DNA of 64,000 nt from Leclercia sp. LSNIH1 (GCF_002902985.1 NZ_CP026167.1:868001-932000), one strand, 5' to 3'; shown: positions 1 through 9,912, counted from the first letter of the stretch. Numbers and translations: made by a program. Notes: generated from the sequence alone by a model not told the origin.

Positions 1-161
1 TCGCTCTGGACGTGGCCAACCAGCTCCACGTTCCGATGCCGCTGGGCGCCGCCTCCCGCGAAGTTTACAACCAGGCCCGCGCCGCCGGGCGTGGGCGCGA
101 AGACTGGACAGCCATTCTCGAACAGGTTCGCGCATCCGCCGGGCTGAAAAAATCACACTGA
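1..161 (+). CDS. yihU: Sulfolactaldehyde reductase YihU, C-terminal 52 residues (partial)
   Basis: The reading frame starting at base 3 is open to a TGA at 159-161 and encodes the last 52 residues of a protein, beginning [15 protein letters not shown] and ending GLKKSH. This matches the C-terminal end of E. coli YihU, a beta-hydroxyacid dehydrogenase-family enzyme that reduces 3-sulfolactaldehyde to 2,3-dihydroxypropane sulfonate with NADH, the last step of the sulfo-EMP pathway. The cofactor-binding N-terminus lies outside the window. The gene is followed 17 bases later by yihT on the same strand, the E. coli arrangement. The call rests on the short tail plus operon context. Confidence 0.85.
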   Translation, partial: ALDVANQLHVPMPLGAASREVYNQARAAGRGREDWTAILEQVRASAGLKKSH

Positions 162-178
162 TACGAAAGGACTGAGGA

Positions 179-1054
179 ATGACGATGTACACCCTGAAAG
201 ATATCACCCGACCTTCCGGCGGTTTTGCCATGCTGGCCGTCGATCAGCGCGAAGCGATGCGCCTGATGTTTGCTGCGGCAGGCGCGCCGGTGCCGGTCAC
301 GGACCAGCATCTGACGGATTTTAAGGTCAACGCGGCGAAAATTCTGTCGCCATACGCCTCCGCGATCCTCGTCGACCAGCAGTTCTGCTATCGCCAGATC
401 GTGGAGCAGCACGCGGTTGCGAAAAGCTGCGCGATGATTGTGGCCGCTGACGAGTTTATTCCGGGGAACGGTATTCCTGTCGACAGCGTGGTGATCGACA
501 AGAATGTCGACGCGCAGGCGGTCAAACGCGATGGCGGCAAGGCGCTGAAGCTGCTGGTGCTGTGGCGCAGCGACGAAGATCCGCAGCAGCGTCTGGAGAT
601 GGTGAAGGCGTTCAACACGCTGTGTCACGACAACGGTCTGTTGAGCATTATCGAGCCGGTGGTGCGTCCGCCGCGCCGCGGTGCCGCGTTTAACCGCGAG
701 CAGGCGATTATCGACGCGGCCAAAGAGCTGGGAGACAGCGGTGCCGATCTCTACAAAGTGGAGATGCCGCTGTTTGGCAAAGGCACGCAGCAGGCGCTGC
801 TGGCGGCCTCGCAGAAGCTCAACGAACAGATCAACATGCCCTGGGTCATCCTCTCCTCCGGCGTGGACGACAAGCTCTTCCCGCGCGCCGTAAGCGTGGC
901 GATGCAGGCGGGCGCGTCAGGCTTTTTAGCTGGTCGCGCCGTCTGGTCATCAGTGATTGGCCTGCCGGACACCGGGCTGATGCTCCGCGATATTTCTGTA
1001 CCAAAACTACAGCGTCTGGGCGAGATCGTCGACGAAATGATGGCCCGCCGTTAA
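179..1054 (+). CDS. yihT: 6-deoxy-6-sulfofructose-1-phosphate aldolase YihT
   Basis: This 291-residue protein matches E. coli YihT nearly end to end. It is a class I aldolase that splits sulfofructose-1-phosphate into dihydroxyacetone phosphate and sulfolactaldehyde in the cytoplasm. The Schiff-base lysine known for the family falls at K193 in LYKVEMP, and the [16 protein letters not shown] segment near the N-terminus and RPPRRG (residues 163-168) are preserved. I take the ATG at 179: AAGGA at 167-171 sits 7 bases upstream and the N-terminus then aligns with the E. coli one. An in-frame ATG at 185 behind GAGG is possible. It lies 14 bases before yihS. Confidence 0.96.
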   Translation: MTMYTLKDITRPSGGFAMLAVDQREAMRLMFAAAGAPVPVTDQHLTDFKVNAAKILSPYASAILVDQQFCYRQIVEQHAVAKSCAMIVAADEFIPGNGIPVDSVVIDKNVDAQAVKRDGGKALKLLVLWRSDEDPQQRLEMVKAFNTLCHDNGLLSIIEPVVRPPRRGAAFNREQAIIDAAKELGDSGADLYKVEMPLFGKGTQQALLAASQKLNEQINMPWVILSSGVDDKLFPRAVSVAMQAGASGFLAGRAVWSSVIGLPDTGLMLRDISVPKLQRLGEIVDEMMARR

Positions 1055-1068
1055 GAGAGGACCCGAAT

Positions 1069-2310
1069 ATGAAATGGTTTAACACCCTGAACCATAACCG
1101 CTGGCTCGAACAAGAGACCGACCGCATTCTCGACTTCGGCAAAAACGCCGCCGTTCCCACCGGCTTTGGCTGGCTGGGCAATAACGGCCAGGTTCGCAGC
1201 GATATGGGCACGCATCTGTGGATCACCGCCCGTATGCTGCACGTCTACGCGGTGGCCGCCAATATGGGGCGCCCGGGTGCATACGCCCTGGTTGAGCATG
1301 GCATCAATGCCCTGAACGGCCCGCTGCGCGACAAACAGCATGGCGGCTGGTACGCCTGCGTTAACGATGAAGGGGTGATGGATGCCTCCAAGCAGGGCTA
1401 TCAGCACTTCTTCGTGCTGCTCGGCGCGGCGAGCGCCGTTACCACCGGACATCCGCAGGCGCGCAAGCTGCTGGACGACGCCATCGAGGTGATTGAGCGC
1501 TACTTCTGGAGCGAACAGGAGCAAATGTGCCTGGAATCCTGGGACGAAGCCTTCAGCAAAACGGAAGATTACCGTGGCGGCAATGCCAATATGCACGCTG
1601 TGGAAGCCTTCCTCATCGTCTATGACGTCACCCACGATCGCAAATGGCTCGACCGCGCCCTGCGCATCGCCTCGGTGATTATTCACGACGTGGCGCGCAA
1701 GGGTGAGTATCGCGTTAACGAGCATTTTGACACCAACTGGAACCCGATCCGCGACTACAACATCGATAACCCTGCCCACCGTTTCCGCGCCTACGGCGGT
1801 ACGCCGGGACACTGGATTGAGTGGGGCCGTCTGATGTTGCATCTGCGCGCCGCACTGGAAGCCCGCTTTGAAACCCCGCCAGCGTGGCTGCTGGAAGACG
1901 CAAAAGGACTGTTCCACGCCACCATCCGCGATGCCTGGGCGCCGGACGGGGCCGACGGCTTCGTCTACTCCGTCGGCTGGGATGGTAAGCCTATTGTGCG
2001 CGAACGCGTGCGCTGGCCGATCGTCGAAGCGATGGGCACGGCCTATGCCCTCTATACCGTGACCGGCGAGGCGCAGTACGAAGCCTGGTATCAGAAATGG
2101 TGGGATTACTGCATCAAATACCTGATGGATTACGAGAACGGCTCCTGGTGGCAGGAGCTGGACACCAACAACGAAGTGACCACCAAAGTCTGGGACGGCA
2201 AGCAGGATATTTACCACCTGCTGCACTGCCTGGTGATCCCCCGCCTGCCGCTGGCCCCGGGCTTAGCCCCTGCCGTAGCCGCCGGATTACTGGATAGCCA
2301 GGCCAAATAA
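1069..2310 (+). CDS. yihS: Sulfoquinovose isomerase YihS
   Basis: The protein is 413 residues, the same length as E. coli YihS, an (alpha/alpha)6-barrel N-acylglucosamine 2-epimerase-family enzyme that interconverts sulfoquinovose, sulfofructose and sulforhamnose (and mannose/fructose/glucose). The family histidines are present at H176 ([10 protein letters not shown]), H248 ([11 protein letters not shown]) and H383 (DIYHLLHC). A GAGAGGA Shine-Dalgarno at about 1055-1061 precedes the ATG. In E. coli, yihR (an aldose-1-epimerase) lies between yihS and yihQ. Here only 17 bases separate the two genes, so yihR is missing from this position. Confidence 0.96.
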   Translation: MKWFNTLNHNRWLEQETDRILDFGKNAAVPTGFGWLGNNGQVRSDMGTHLWITARMLHVYAVAANMGRPGAYALVEHGINALNGPLRDKQHGGWYACVNDEGVMDASKQGYQHFFVLLGAASAVTTGHPQARKLLDDAIEVIERYFWSEQEQMCLESWDEAFSKTEDYRGGNANMHAVEAFLIVYDVTHDRKWLDRALRIASVIIHDVARKGEYRVNEHFDTNWNPIRDYNIDNPAHRFRAYGGTPGHWIEWGRLMLHLRAALEARFETPPAWLLEDAKGLFHATIRDAWAPDGADGFVYSVGWDGKPIVRERVRWPIVEAMGTAYALYTVTGEAQYEAWYQKWWDYCIKYLMDYENGSWWQELDTNNEVTTKVWDGKQDIYHLLHCLVIPRLPLAPGLAPAVAAGLLDSQAK

Positions 2311-2327
2311 TAAAGACGGAGTTTTCT

Positions 2328-4352
2328 ATGCGTACCCTACACAATATTGATCTGAAAAATAACGAACATGGCTTCACCCTGCGCTGGCAGGACCGTCTGA
2401 TTTTATCCCACTCCACCGATGAACCTTGCCTGTGGATCGGCGCGGGCGTTGCCGATATCGAAATGTTTCGCGGCAACTTCAGCATCAAAGACAAGCTCAA
2501 CGAAAAAATCGCCCTGACGGACGCGACCGTTACACAGCAAAGCGCAGGCTGGGCGATCCGCTTCACCCGTGGCGATGCGGTAAGCGCCACGCTGCTGGTG
2601 GATCTTGATACGGAAGGCCGCCTGACGTTAAAGCTCAAAAACGATGCCACCCGCCATAACCGCATCTGGCTGCGGCTGGCGGCCCAGCCTGAAGATCATA
2701 TCTACGGCTGCGGGGAGCAGTTCTCCTACTTCGACCTGCGCGGCAAGCCGTTCCCGCTGTGGACCAGCGAACAGGGGGTGGGCCGCAATAAGCAGACTTA
2801 CGTGACCTGGCAGGCCGACTGCAAAGAGAACGCGGGCGGGGATTACTACTGGACCTTCTTCCCGCAACCCACCTTTGTGAGCACCCAGAAGTACTACTGC
2901 CACGTGGATAACAGCTGCTACATGAACTTCGACTTCAGTGCGCCAGACTTCCACGAGCTGGCGTTCTGGGAAGATAACGCCACGCTGCGCTTCGACTGCG
3001 CAGAAACCTATGTCGATCTGCTGGAAAAACTCACCGGCCTGCTGGGGCGTCAGCCGGAGCTGCCGGACTGGGTTTACGACGGGGTGACGCTGGGTATTCA
3101 GGGCGGCACCGACGTGTGCCAGCAGAAGCTCGACCTCATGCGCGAAGGCGGCGTGAAGGTGAACGGCATCTGGGCGCAGGACTGGTCCGGCATCCGCATG
3201 ACCTCCTTTGGCAAACGCGTGATGTGGAACTGGAAGTGGAACAGCGAGCTCTATCCGCAGCTTGATGAGCGTATTGCACAGTGGAAACAGGAAGGCGTGC
3301 AGTTCCTCTCCTATATCAACCCGTACGTCGCCAGCGACAAAGATCTCTGTGAAGAGGCGGCAAAACGCGGCTATCTGACCAAAAATGCCGACGGCAAGGA
3401 GTACCACGTCGAGTTCGGCGAGTTCTACGCGGGCGTCATCGACCTGACCAACCCGGAAGCCTACGGCTGGTACAAAGAGGTGATCAAAAAGAACCTGATC
3501 GAGCTGGGTTGCGGCGGCTGGATGGCCGATTTTGGCGAATATCTGCCAACCGATACCTTCCTGCACAACGGCGTCAGCGCGGAGATCATGCATAACGCCT
3601 GGCCTGCCCTGTGGGCGAAATGTAACTACGAGGCGCTGGAAGAGACCGGCAAGCTCGGCGAGATCCTGTTCTTCATGCGCGCGGGTTATACCGGCAGCCA
3701 GAAGCACTCGGTGATGATGTGGGCGGGAGATCAGAACGTCGACTGGAGCCTGGACGACGGTCTGGCGTCCGTCGTACCTGCTGCGCTGTCTCTGGCGATG
3801 ACCGGTCACGGGCTGCACCACAGCGACATCGGCGGCTATACCACCCTGTTCGAGATGAAACGCACCAAAGAGCTGCTGCTGCGCTGGTGCGATTTCAGCG
3901 CCTTTACGCCGATGATGCGTACCCACGAAGGCAACCGTCCTGGCGACAACTGGCAGTTCGATGGCGACGCCGAAACCATCGCTCACTTTGCGCGTATGAC
4001 CACCGTCTTCACCACCCTGAAACCGTATATCAAAGCTGCCGTCGCGCAGAACGCGAAAAGCGGCCTGCCGGTGATGCGCCCGCTGTTCCTGCACTATGAA
4101 GAGGACGCGCGCGCCTACACGCTGAAATACCAGTATCTGTTTGGCCGCGATCTGCTGGTGGCGCCCGTGTATGAAGAGGGCCGCCATGACTGGTCGCTCT
4201 ATCTGCCGCAGGACAGCTGGGTGAATGCGTGGACGGGTGAAACCTGCCAGGGCGGTGACATAACCGTTGAGGCCCCACTCGGCAAACCGCCGGTCTTCTA
4301 TCGCCAGCAAAGCGAATGGGCAGATCTGTTTAGCACCTTACGTCATATCTGA
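2328..4352 (+). CDS. yihQ: Sulfoquinovosidase YihQ (GH31)
   Basis: This 674-residue glycoside hydrolase family 31 enzyme matches E. coli YihQ (678 residues), which releases sulfoquinovose from sulfoquinovosyl glycerol and related lipids. By alignment the nucleophile is D401 in GGWMADFGEY (E. coli D405) and the acid/base is D468 in WAGDQNVDW (E. coli D472). The sulfonate-binding arginine and tryptophan of the family correspond to R297 and W300 in GKRVMWNWKW. No signal peptide is visible, so it acts in the cytoplasm. It is followed after 45 bases by yihP, with a GC-rich hairpin in the gap. Confidence 0.96.
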   Translation: MRTLHNIDLKNNEHGFTLRWQDRLILSHSTDEPCLWIGAGVADIEMFRGNFSIKDKLNEKIALTDATVTQQSAGWAIRFTRGDAVSATLLVDLDTEGRLTLKLKNDATRHNRIWLRLAAQPEDHIYGCGEQFSYFDLRGKPFPLWTSEQGVGRNKQTYVTWQADCKENAGGDYYWTFFPQPTFVSTQKYYCHVDNSCYMNFDFSAPDFHELAFWEDNATLRFDCAETYVDLLEKLTGLLGRQPELPDWVYDGVTLGIQGGTDVCQQKLDLMREGGVKVNGIWAQDWSGIRMTSFGKRVMWNWKWNSELYPQLDERIAQWKQEGVQFLSYINPYVASDKDLCEEAAKRGYLTKNADGKEYHVEFGEFYAGVIDLTNPEAYGWYKEVIKKNLIELGCGGWMADFGEYLPTDTFLHNGVSAEIMHNAWPALWAKCNYEALEETGKLGEILFFMRAGYTGSQKHSVMMWAGDQNVDWSLDDGLASVVPAALSLAMTGHGLHHSDIGGYTTLFEMKRTKELLLRWCDFSAFTPMMRTHEGNRPGDNWQFDGDAETIAHFARMTTVFTTLKPYIKAAVAQNAKSGLPVMRPLFLHYEEDARAYTLKYQYLFGRDLLVAPVYEEGRHDWSLYLPQDSWVNAWTGETCQGGDITVEAPLGKPPVFYRQQSEWADLFSTLRHI

Positions 4353-4360
4353 TAAGGCTC

Positions 4361-4382
4361 GCCCGCGGGGAGACCTGCGGGC
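4361..4382 (+). other. Intercistronic hairpin between yihQ and yihP
   Basis: GCCCGCGGG and CCTGCGGGC form a 9-bp stem (one G-U pair) closed by a GAGA tetraloop of GNRA type. There is no U-tract after it, so it is more likely an mRNA-stabilising or processing structure than a terminator. Confidence 0.6.
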
Positions 4383-4397
4383 AGACGGAGAACAATA

Positions 4398-5780
4398 ATG
4401 AGTCAACATACTTCTGATCCGGCAACCCTACGCCTGCCGTTTAAAGAAAAACTCGCCTACGGGATGGGCGATCTCGGCTCTAACATCCTGCTGGATATCG
4501 GCACGCTCTATCTGCTGAAGTTCTACACCGATGTGCTGGGCCTGCCGGGGACCTACGGCGGGATCATCTTCCTGATTGCCAAGTTCTTTACCGCCTTCAC
4601 CGATATGGGCACCGGGATCATGCTCGACGCCCGGCGCAAGATCGGCCCGAAAGGAAAATTCCGCCCGTTCGTACTGTATGCCGCCTTCCCGGTGACGCTG
4701 CTGGCGATTGCCAACTTCGTCGGCACGCCGTTTGAAATCACCGGTAAAACGGTGATGGCGACGGTGCTCTTCATGCTGTACGGCCTGTTCTTCAGCATGA
4801 TGAACTGCTCTTACGGCGCGATGGTGCCCGCCATTACCAAAAACCCGGACGAGCGCGCCTCGCTGGCCGCCTGGCGTCAGGGCGGTGCCACGCTTGGCCT
4901 GCTGCTCTGTACCGTCGGTTTTGTCCCGGTAATGAACCTGATTGAGGGCAATGACCAGCTTGGCTATATCTTTGCCGCCACCCTTTTCTCGCTGTTCGGG
5001 CTGTTCTTTATGTGGTGGTGCTATAAGGGCGTGACCGAGCGTTACGTCGAAACGCAGCCTGCTAATCCGGCGCAAAAACCGGGACTGTTGCAGTCGTTTC
5101 GCGCCATCGCCGGGAACCGTCCGCTGTTTATTCTCTGCATCGCCAACCTCTGCACGCTGGGTGCCTTTAACGTCAAGCTCGCCATTCAGGTTTACTACAC
5201 GCAGTACGTGCTGAACGACCCGATCCTGCTGTCATACATGGGCTTCTTCAGCATGGGCTGTATTTTTATCGGCGTCTTTATGATGCCCGGCGCGGTGCGG
5301 CGCTTCGGCAAGAAAAAGGTCTATATCAGCGGGCTGATGATTTGGGTGGCGGGCGATCTGCTCAACTACTTCTTCGGCGGTGGCTCGGTGAGCTTTGTGG
5401 CGTTCTCCTGTCTGGCCTTCTTTGGCTCCGCATTTGTGAACAGCCTGAACTGGGCGCTGGTGTCCGATACCGTGGAATATGGCGAGTGGCGCACCGGCGT
5501 GCGCTCTGAGGGGACGGTTTACACCGGCTTTACCTTCTTCAGGAAGGTATCCCAGGCACTGGCGGGCTTCTTCCCGGGGATGATGCTTACGCAGATCGGC
5601 TATGTGCCCAACGTGGTGCAATCCGCCGGGACCGTTGAAGGGCTGCGGCAGCTGATATTTATCTACCCCAGCCTGCTGGCAGTCATCACCATTGTGGCGA
5701 TGGGCTGTTTCTACAACCTCAACGAAAAGATGTATGTGCGCATCGTGGAAGAGATCGAACTGCGTAAACGTACCGCATAA
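4398..5780 (+). CDS. yihP: MFS/GPH-family transporter YihP
   Basis: A 460-residue polytopic membrane protein of the glycoside-pentoside-hexuronide:cation symporter family, matching E. coli YihP through its whole length (it starts MSQHTSDPATLRLPF and ends RKRTA). About 12 hydrophobic segments are visible. The family is thought to move sulfonated glycosides or 2,3-dihydroxypropane sulfonate; the exact substrate of YihP is not settled. It is clearly paralogous to the next gene product (shared KFYTD, GGIIFL, KFFTAFTDM, GAMVPAITKNP, AIQVYYTQYVLND). AGACGGAGAACAAT supplies the ribosome binding site. Confidence 0.93.
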   Translation: MSQHTSDPATLRLPFKEKLAYGMGDLGSNILLDIGTLYLLKFYTDVLGLPGTYGGIIFLIAKFFTAFTDMGTGIMLDARRKIGPKGKFRPFVLYAAFPVTLLAIANFVGTPFEITGKTVMATVLFMLYGLFFSMMNCSYGAMVPAITKNPDERASLAAWRQGGATLGLLLCTVGFVPVMNLIEGNDQLGYIFAATLFSLFGLFFMWWCYKGVTERYVETQPANPAQKPGLLQSFRAIAGNRPLFILCIANLCTLGAFNVKLAIQVYYTQYVLNDPILLSYMGFFSMGCIFIGVFMMPGAVRRFGKKKVYISGLMIWVAGDLLNYFFGGGSVSFVAFSCLAFFGSAFVNSLNWALVSDTVEYGEWRTGVRSEGTVYTGFTFFRKVSQALAGFFPGMMLTQIGYVPNVVQSAGTVEGLRQLIFIYPSLLAVITIVAMGCFYNLNEKMYVRIVEEIELRKRTA

Positions 5781-5791
5781 ATGACGAGATG

Positions 5792-5810
5792 GAGCGCCCT
5801 ATGGGCGCTC
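5792..5810 (+). other. Intercistronic hairpin between yihP and yihO
   Basis: GAGCGCCC (5792-5799) and GGGCGCTC (5803-5810) form a perfect 8-bp stem with a three-base TAT loop, just before the yihO ribosome binding site. It has no U-tract. Confidence 0.6.
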
Positions 5811-5822
5811 TGAGGATCGACC

Positions 5823-7247
5823 ATGACACATAACACTGATCCGTTAACCCTGAAATTGAGCCTGCGAGAGAAGTGCGCCTACGGGATGGGCGATTTTGGC
5901 TCGAATCTGATGCTCTGTATCGGCACGCTCTATTTGCTGAAGTTTTACACCGACGAACTGGGCATGCCCGCGTTCTATGGCGGCATTATTTTTTTGGTGG
6001 CGAAGTTCTTTACCGCCTTTACCGACATGCTGACCGGCGTGCTGGTGGACTCCCGGCGAAATATCGGCGCACGGGGAAAATTCCGGCCCTTTATTCTCTA
6101 TGCTTCGGTACCCGTTGCGCTGGTTGCTGCGGCGCAGTTTATGGCTAACGACTTTAGCCTGACGGTGAAAACGGCTATCGCCACCGTGCTCTTTATGATG
6201 TTCGGCCTCTGCTATAGCCTGATGAACTGCGCCTACGGTGCGATGGTCCCGGCCATCACCAAAAACCCGAACGAGCGCGCGCAGCTGGCGGCGTGGCGTC
6301 AGGGCGGCGCAACGGTGGGGTTGTTGCTCTGCACCGTCGGCTTTATGCCCATTCAGGCGCTGTTCGTCAGCCAGCCCTCCCTCGGCTATCTGGTTGCCGC
6401 TCTGGTGTTTGTCACCGGCGGGCTGTTCTGCATGTGGTGGTGCTATAGCGGCGTGAAAGAGCGCTATGTGGAAGTCACACCCGATCACCATAAACCCGGC
6501 ATTCTGAAATCGTTCTGCGCGATTTTCCGCAACCCGCCGCTGCTGGTCTTATGCATCGCCAACCTCTGTACCCTTGCCGCCTTTAACATCAAGCTGGCGA
6601 TTCAGGTCTATTACACCCAGTACGTGCTGAACGATCTGCACCTGCTGTCGTGGATGGGCTTTTTCAGCATGGGCTGTATTCTGGTCGGCGTGTTTCTGGT
6701 GCCCGGCGCGGTTAAGCGTTTCGGCAAAAAACCGGTTTACCTGGGCGGGCTGACGCTATGGGCGGTGGGCGACGTGCTGAACTTCTTCTGGGGGAGCAAC
6801 TCCCTGCTGTTTGTGCTCTTTTCCTGTATGGCCTTTTTCGGCACCGCTTTCGTCAACAGCCTGAACTGGGCCCTGGTGCCGGATACCGTTGATTATGGCG
6901 AGTGGAAAACCGGCATTCGCGCCGAAGGGTCGGTTTATACCGGCTATACCTTCTCGCGCAAAATCTCCGCGGCCCTCGCCGGTTTCTTGCCTGGCATTAT
7001 GCTGACCCAGATCGGTTACGTGCCCCATGCGGTGCAGAGCGCAGGCACGCTGCTGGGGCTGCGCCAGCTTATTTTTCTCTGGCCCTGCGGCCTGGCGATT
7101 ATCGCCGCCATCACGATGGGACTCTTTTATAAACTCAACGAAGCGCGCTTCGCCTTTATTATTGAGGAGATTGCAAAACGAAAAAAACCATCAGCGAATA
7201 CCCCTGAGATAACCACCAACGATAAAGCGTCAGCAGTCACTTTATAA
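5823..7247 (+). CDS. yihO: Sulfoquinovose transporter YihO (MFS/GPH family)
   Basis: A 474-residue GPH-family symporter matching E. coli YihO, the presumed inner-membrane importer of sulfoquinovose. The start DPLTLKLSLREKCAYGMGDF and the C-terminal SAVTL are shared with the E. coli protein, which distinguishes it from the paralogue YihP encoded just upstream. About 12 transmembrane segments are expected, and the C-terminal 30 residues are hydrophilic. TGAGGA at about 5811-5816 precedes the ATG. Tandem duplication of the transporter is ancestral, since the same pair occurs in E. coli. Confidence 0.94.
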   Translation: MTHNTDPLTLKLSLREKCAYGMGDFGSNLMLCIGTLYLLKFYTDELGMPAFYGGIIFLVAKFFTAFTDMLTGVLVDSRRNIGARGKFRPFILYASVPVALVAAAQFMANDFSLTVKTAIATVLFMMFGLCYSLMNCAYGAMVPAITKNPNERAQLAAWRQGGATVGLLLCTVGFMPIQALFVSQPSLGYLVAALVFVTGGLFCMWWCYSGVKERYVEVTPDHHKPGILKSFCAIFRNPPLLVLCIANLCTLAAFNIKLAIQVYYTQYVLNDLHLLSWMGFFSMGCILVGVFLVPGAVKRFGKKPVYLGGLTLWAVGDVLNFFWGSNSLLFVLFSCMAFFGTAFVNSLNWALVPDTVDYGEWKTGIRAEGSVYTGYTFSRKISAALAGFLPGIMLTQIGYVPHAVQSAGTLLGLRQLIFLWPCGLAIIAAITMGLFYKLNEARFAFIIEEIAKRKKPSANTPEITTNDKASAVTL

Positions 7248-7257
7248 CAATAAATCC

Positions 7258-7304
7258 GGCCATTAATCCCTTCCCTCTCTATGGGAGGGGTGGCCTTTCT
7301 TTAT
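7258..7304 (+). terminator. Terminator or attenuator between yihO and ompL
   Basis: GGCCA (7258-7262) and TGGCC (7291-7295) enclose a second stem CCCTTCCC/GGGAGGGG with a TCTCTAT loop, followed by TTTCTTT. The U-tract is interrupted, so read-through into ompL is plausible. Confidence 0.55.
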
Positions 7305-7322
7305 CTGTTACATGGATAAGTT

Positions 7323-8009
7323 ATGAAAAGAATCATTACTGTACTGATCGTGTCGTCTGTCTCCTGCCCGGTATTTGCCGGGGCGTATGTCGAAACACGA
7401 GAAGCATACAATACGGCCTCCGAGCTACATGAGGTGATCCTGCGAGCCGGCTATAACTTCGATATGGGCGCGGGGCTGATGTTCACCAACGCTTATAACG
7501 TGGGGAAATGGGATGAGCTTAAGCACAGCTATAACGAAATAGAGGGGTGGTATCCGCTCTTTAAACCCACCGACAAACTCACTTTCCAGCCGGGCGGTTT
7601 AATTAACGACAGCAGCGCAGGGTCGGGCGGCGCTGTTTATTTAGATACCAACTACAAATTTACGGATGGGTTCAATCTGACGTTCCGCTATCGCTATAAC
7701 CACAACAATTACGATACGCCGGACTATAACGGGCAGATGGATAAGAACGACACGCACGAGTTTGCTAACTACTGGAATTTTAAAGTGACGGATGCGTTTT
7801 TCTACACCTTTGAGCCGCACTTTTTCCAGCGGGTAAATGATTACCACAGTAAGAATGGCAAAGATCACCACTGGGAAATAACGAACAAGTTCAGCTATAA
7901 AATCGACAGAAACTGGCTGCCGTACCTCGAACTCCAGTGGCTGGACAGATGGAATGATTACAACCGCGAGCAGTACCGAATCCGTCTGGGCGTGCGGTAC
8001 GCGTTCTAA
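7323..8009 (+). CDS. ompL: Outer-membrane porin OmpL (KdgM family)
   Basis: A 228-residue protein with a signal peptide (MKRIITVLIVSSVSCPVFA, cleavage likely after residue 19) and a mature part rich in alternating aromatic and polar residues, ending in RIRLGVRYAF with the terminal phenylalanine typical of outer-membrane beta-barrels. It matches E. coli OmpL, a KdgM-type 12-strand oligosaccharide porin that lies at the end of the yih operon and probably admits sulfoquinovosides. Expression is likely from the operon promoter by read-through of the preceding structure. In E. coli yihL-yihN lie between ompL and typA; here typA follows directly. Confidence 0.93.
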   Translation: MKRIITVLIVSSVSCPVFAGAYVETREAYNTASELHEVILRAGYNFDMGAGLMFTNAYNVGKWDELKHSYNEIEGWYPLFKPTDKLTFQPGGLINDSSAGSGGAVYLDTNYKFTDGFNLTFRYRYNHNNYDTPDYNGQMDKNDTHEFANYWNFKVTDAFFYTFEPHFFQRVNDYHSKNGKDHHWEITNKFSYKIDRNWLPYLELQWLDRWNDYNREQYRIRLGVRYAF

Positions 8010-8012
8010 TAA

Positions 8013-8042
8013 AAAAGCCGCTGATCGCTCAGCGGCTTTTTA
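8013..8042. terminator. Bidirectional terminator between ompL and typA
   Basis: AAAAGCCGCTGA and TCAGCGGCTTTT form a perfect 12-bp stem with a TCGC loop. Runs of A on the left and T on the right let it serve both the rightward ompL and the leftward typA transcripts. Confidence 0.9.
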
Positions 8043-8044
8043 CC

Positions 8045-8077
8045 TGCCGGGAGGCGCATGCGCTTACCCGGCCTACA
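8045..8077 (-). repeat. REP-like element 3' of typA
   Basis: TGCCGGGAGGCGCATGCGCTTACCCGGCCTAC is a copy of the window's short extragenic palindrome family (core GTAGGCCGGGTAAG on the other strand). Confidence 0.7.
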
Positions 8078-8088
8078 GACTGACTGTA

Positions 8089-9912
8089 TTAATCTTCTTT
8101 TGAACCGCGCATTGCACGTTTACGATCGTTTTCAGTCAGGTGACGTTTACGGATACGGATAGACTGTGGTGTTACTTCTACCAGTTCGTCGTCATCGATG
8201 AATTCCAGAGCCTGCTCCAGCGTCATCTTAACCGGTGGAACCAGAACCGTTGCTTCGTCAGTACCGGACGCACGCATGTTGGTCAGTTTCTTACCGGTCA
8301 GGCAGTTTACCGTCAGGTCGTTAGAACGGCTGTGAATACCGATGATCTGGCCTTCGTAAACTTCTGCACCGTGACCCAGGAACAGCTTACCGCGATCCTG
8401 CAGGCTGAACAGGGCGAACGCAACCGCTTTACCCTGACCGTTGGAGATCAGAACGCCGTTGTTACGCTGGCCCACTTCGCCCGGACGGACGTCGTCGTAG
8501 TGGCTGAAGGTGGAGTACAGCAGACCGGTACCGGAAGTCATGGTCATGAACTCAGAACGGAAGCCGATCAGGCCACGGCTTGGGATGACGTAGTCGAGAC
8601 GTACGCGGCCTTTGCCATCTGGATTCATGTTTTTCAGGTCGCCTTTACGCTCACCCAGAGCCTGCATTACAGAACCCTGATGCTGCTCTTCAACGTCCAG
8701 CGTCACGTTCTCGAATGGCTCTTGTTTACGGCCATCGATTTCACGGAAGATAACTTTCGGACGGGAAACCGCCATTTCGAAACCTTCACGACGCATGTTT
8801 TCGATCAGAACAGACAGGTGCAGCTCACCACGACCAGAAACGCGGAATGCATCAGCGTCTTCGGTTTCTTCAACGCGCAGCGCAACGTTGTGCACCAGCT
8901 CTTTGTTCAGGCGGTCAAGGATCTGACGAGAGGTAACGAACTTACCTTCTTTACCACAGAACGGAGAGGTGTTGACGTTGAAGAACATGGTTACGGTCGG
9001 CTCATCAACAGACAGCGCTGGCAGCGCTTCCACATTCTGCGGGTCGCAGATGGTGTCAGAGATGTTCAGCTCGCCCAGACCGGTGATAGCGATGATGTCG
9101 CCAGCTTCCGCAATGTCGCTCTCGATACGCTCAAGGCCCAGGTGAGTCAGCACTTTACCGACTTTACCGTTACGGGTTTTACCTTCGCTATCGATGATAG
9201 TGACCTGCTGGTTTGGCTTCACTTTACCGCGCTTGATACGACCAATGCCGATTACACCAACGTAGTTGTTGTAGTCCAGCTGAGAGATCTGCATCTGCAG
9301 GGTACCGTCGAGATCGACGTTTGGTGCCGGAACATGGTCAACAATCGCCTGGTACAGCGGGGTCATGTCTTCAGCCATGTCTTCGTGGTCCAGACCAGCG
9401 ATACCGTTCAGCGCAGACGCATAAACGATCGGGAAGTCCAGCTGTTCGTCGGTCGCATCCAGGTTAACGAACAGGTCGAAGACCTGATCAACAACCCAGT
9501 CAGGACGCGCGCCAGGACGGTCAACTTTGTTGATTACCACGATTGGCTTCAGGCCATGGGCGAATGCTTTTTTGGTTACGAAGCGCGTCTGCGGCATTGG
9601 GCCGTCAAATGCGTCAACCACCAGCAGCACGGAATCCACCATGGACATCACGCGCTCAACTTCACCACCGAAGTCGGCGTGCCCTGGGGTATCAACGATG
9701 TTGATACGGTAGTCATTCCATTTGATCGCGGTGTTTTTAGCGAGGATGGTAATCCCACGCTCTTTCTCCAAATCGTTGGAGTCCATCACGCGTTCTTGAG
9801 TTTCGGCACGCGCATCGAACGTACCGGATTGCTGCAGCAGCTTATCAACCAGGGTAGTTTTACCATGGTCAACGTGCGCGATGATGGCGATATTACGCAG
9901 ATTTTCGATCAC
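8089..9912 (-). CDS. typA: Ribosome-dependent GTPase TypA/BipA
   Basis: A 607-residue translational GTPase matching E. coli BipA. It acts on the 50S subunit in ribosome assembly and stress or low-temperature adaptation. The order is a G domain with [10 protein letters not shown] (about residues 11-20), the switch region [19 protein letters not shown] and NKVD, then EF-G-like domains II, III and V and the BipA-specific C-terminal domain. The start is GTG at 9910-9912, as in E. coli, with GAGG about 8 bases upstream. It is divergent from glnA, and the shared 388-base region carries the glnA control sites. Strong long antisense ORFs over this gene are codon-bias shadows. Confidence 0.97.
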   Translation of the reverse strand: MIENLRNIAIIAHVDHGKTTLVDKLLQQSGTFDARAETQERVMDSNDLEKERGITILAKNTAIKWNDYRINIVDTPGHADFGGEVERVMSMVDSVLLVVDAFDGPMPQTRFVTKKAFAHGLKPIVVINKVDRPGARPDWVVDQVFDLFVNLDATDEQLDFPIVYASALNGIAGLDHEDMAEDMTPLYQAIVDHVPAPNVDLDGTLQMQISQLDYNNYVGVIGIGRIKRGKVKPNQQVTIIDSEGKTRNGKVGKVLTHLGLERIESDIAEAGDIIAITGLGELNISDTICDPQNVEALPALSVDEPTVTMFFNVNTSPFCGKEGKFVTSRQILDRLNKELVHNVALRVEETEDADAFRVSGRGELHLSVLIENMRREGFEMAVSRPKVIFREIDGRKQEPFENVTLDVEEQHQGSVMQALGERKGDLKNMNPDGKGRVRLDYVIPSRGLIGFRSEFMTMTSGTGLLYSTFSHYDDVRPGEVGQRNNGVLISNGQGKAVAFALFSLQDRGKLFLGHGAEVYEGQIIGIHSRSNDLTVNCLTGKKLTNMRASGTDEATVLVPPVKMTLEQALEFIDDDELVEVTPQSIRIRKRHLTENDRKRAMRGSKED

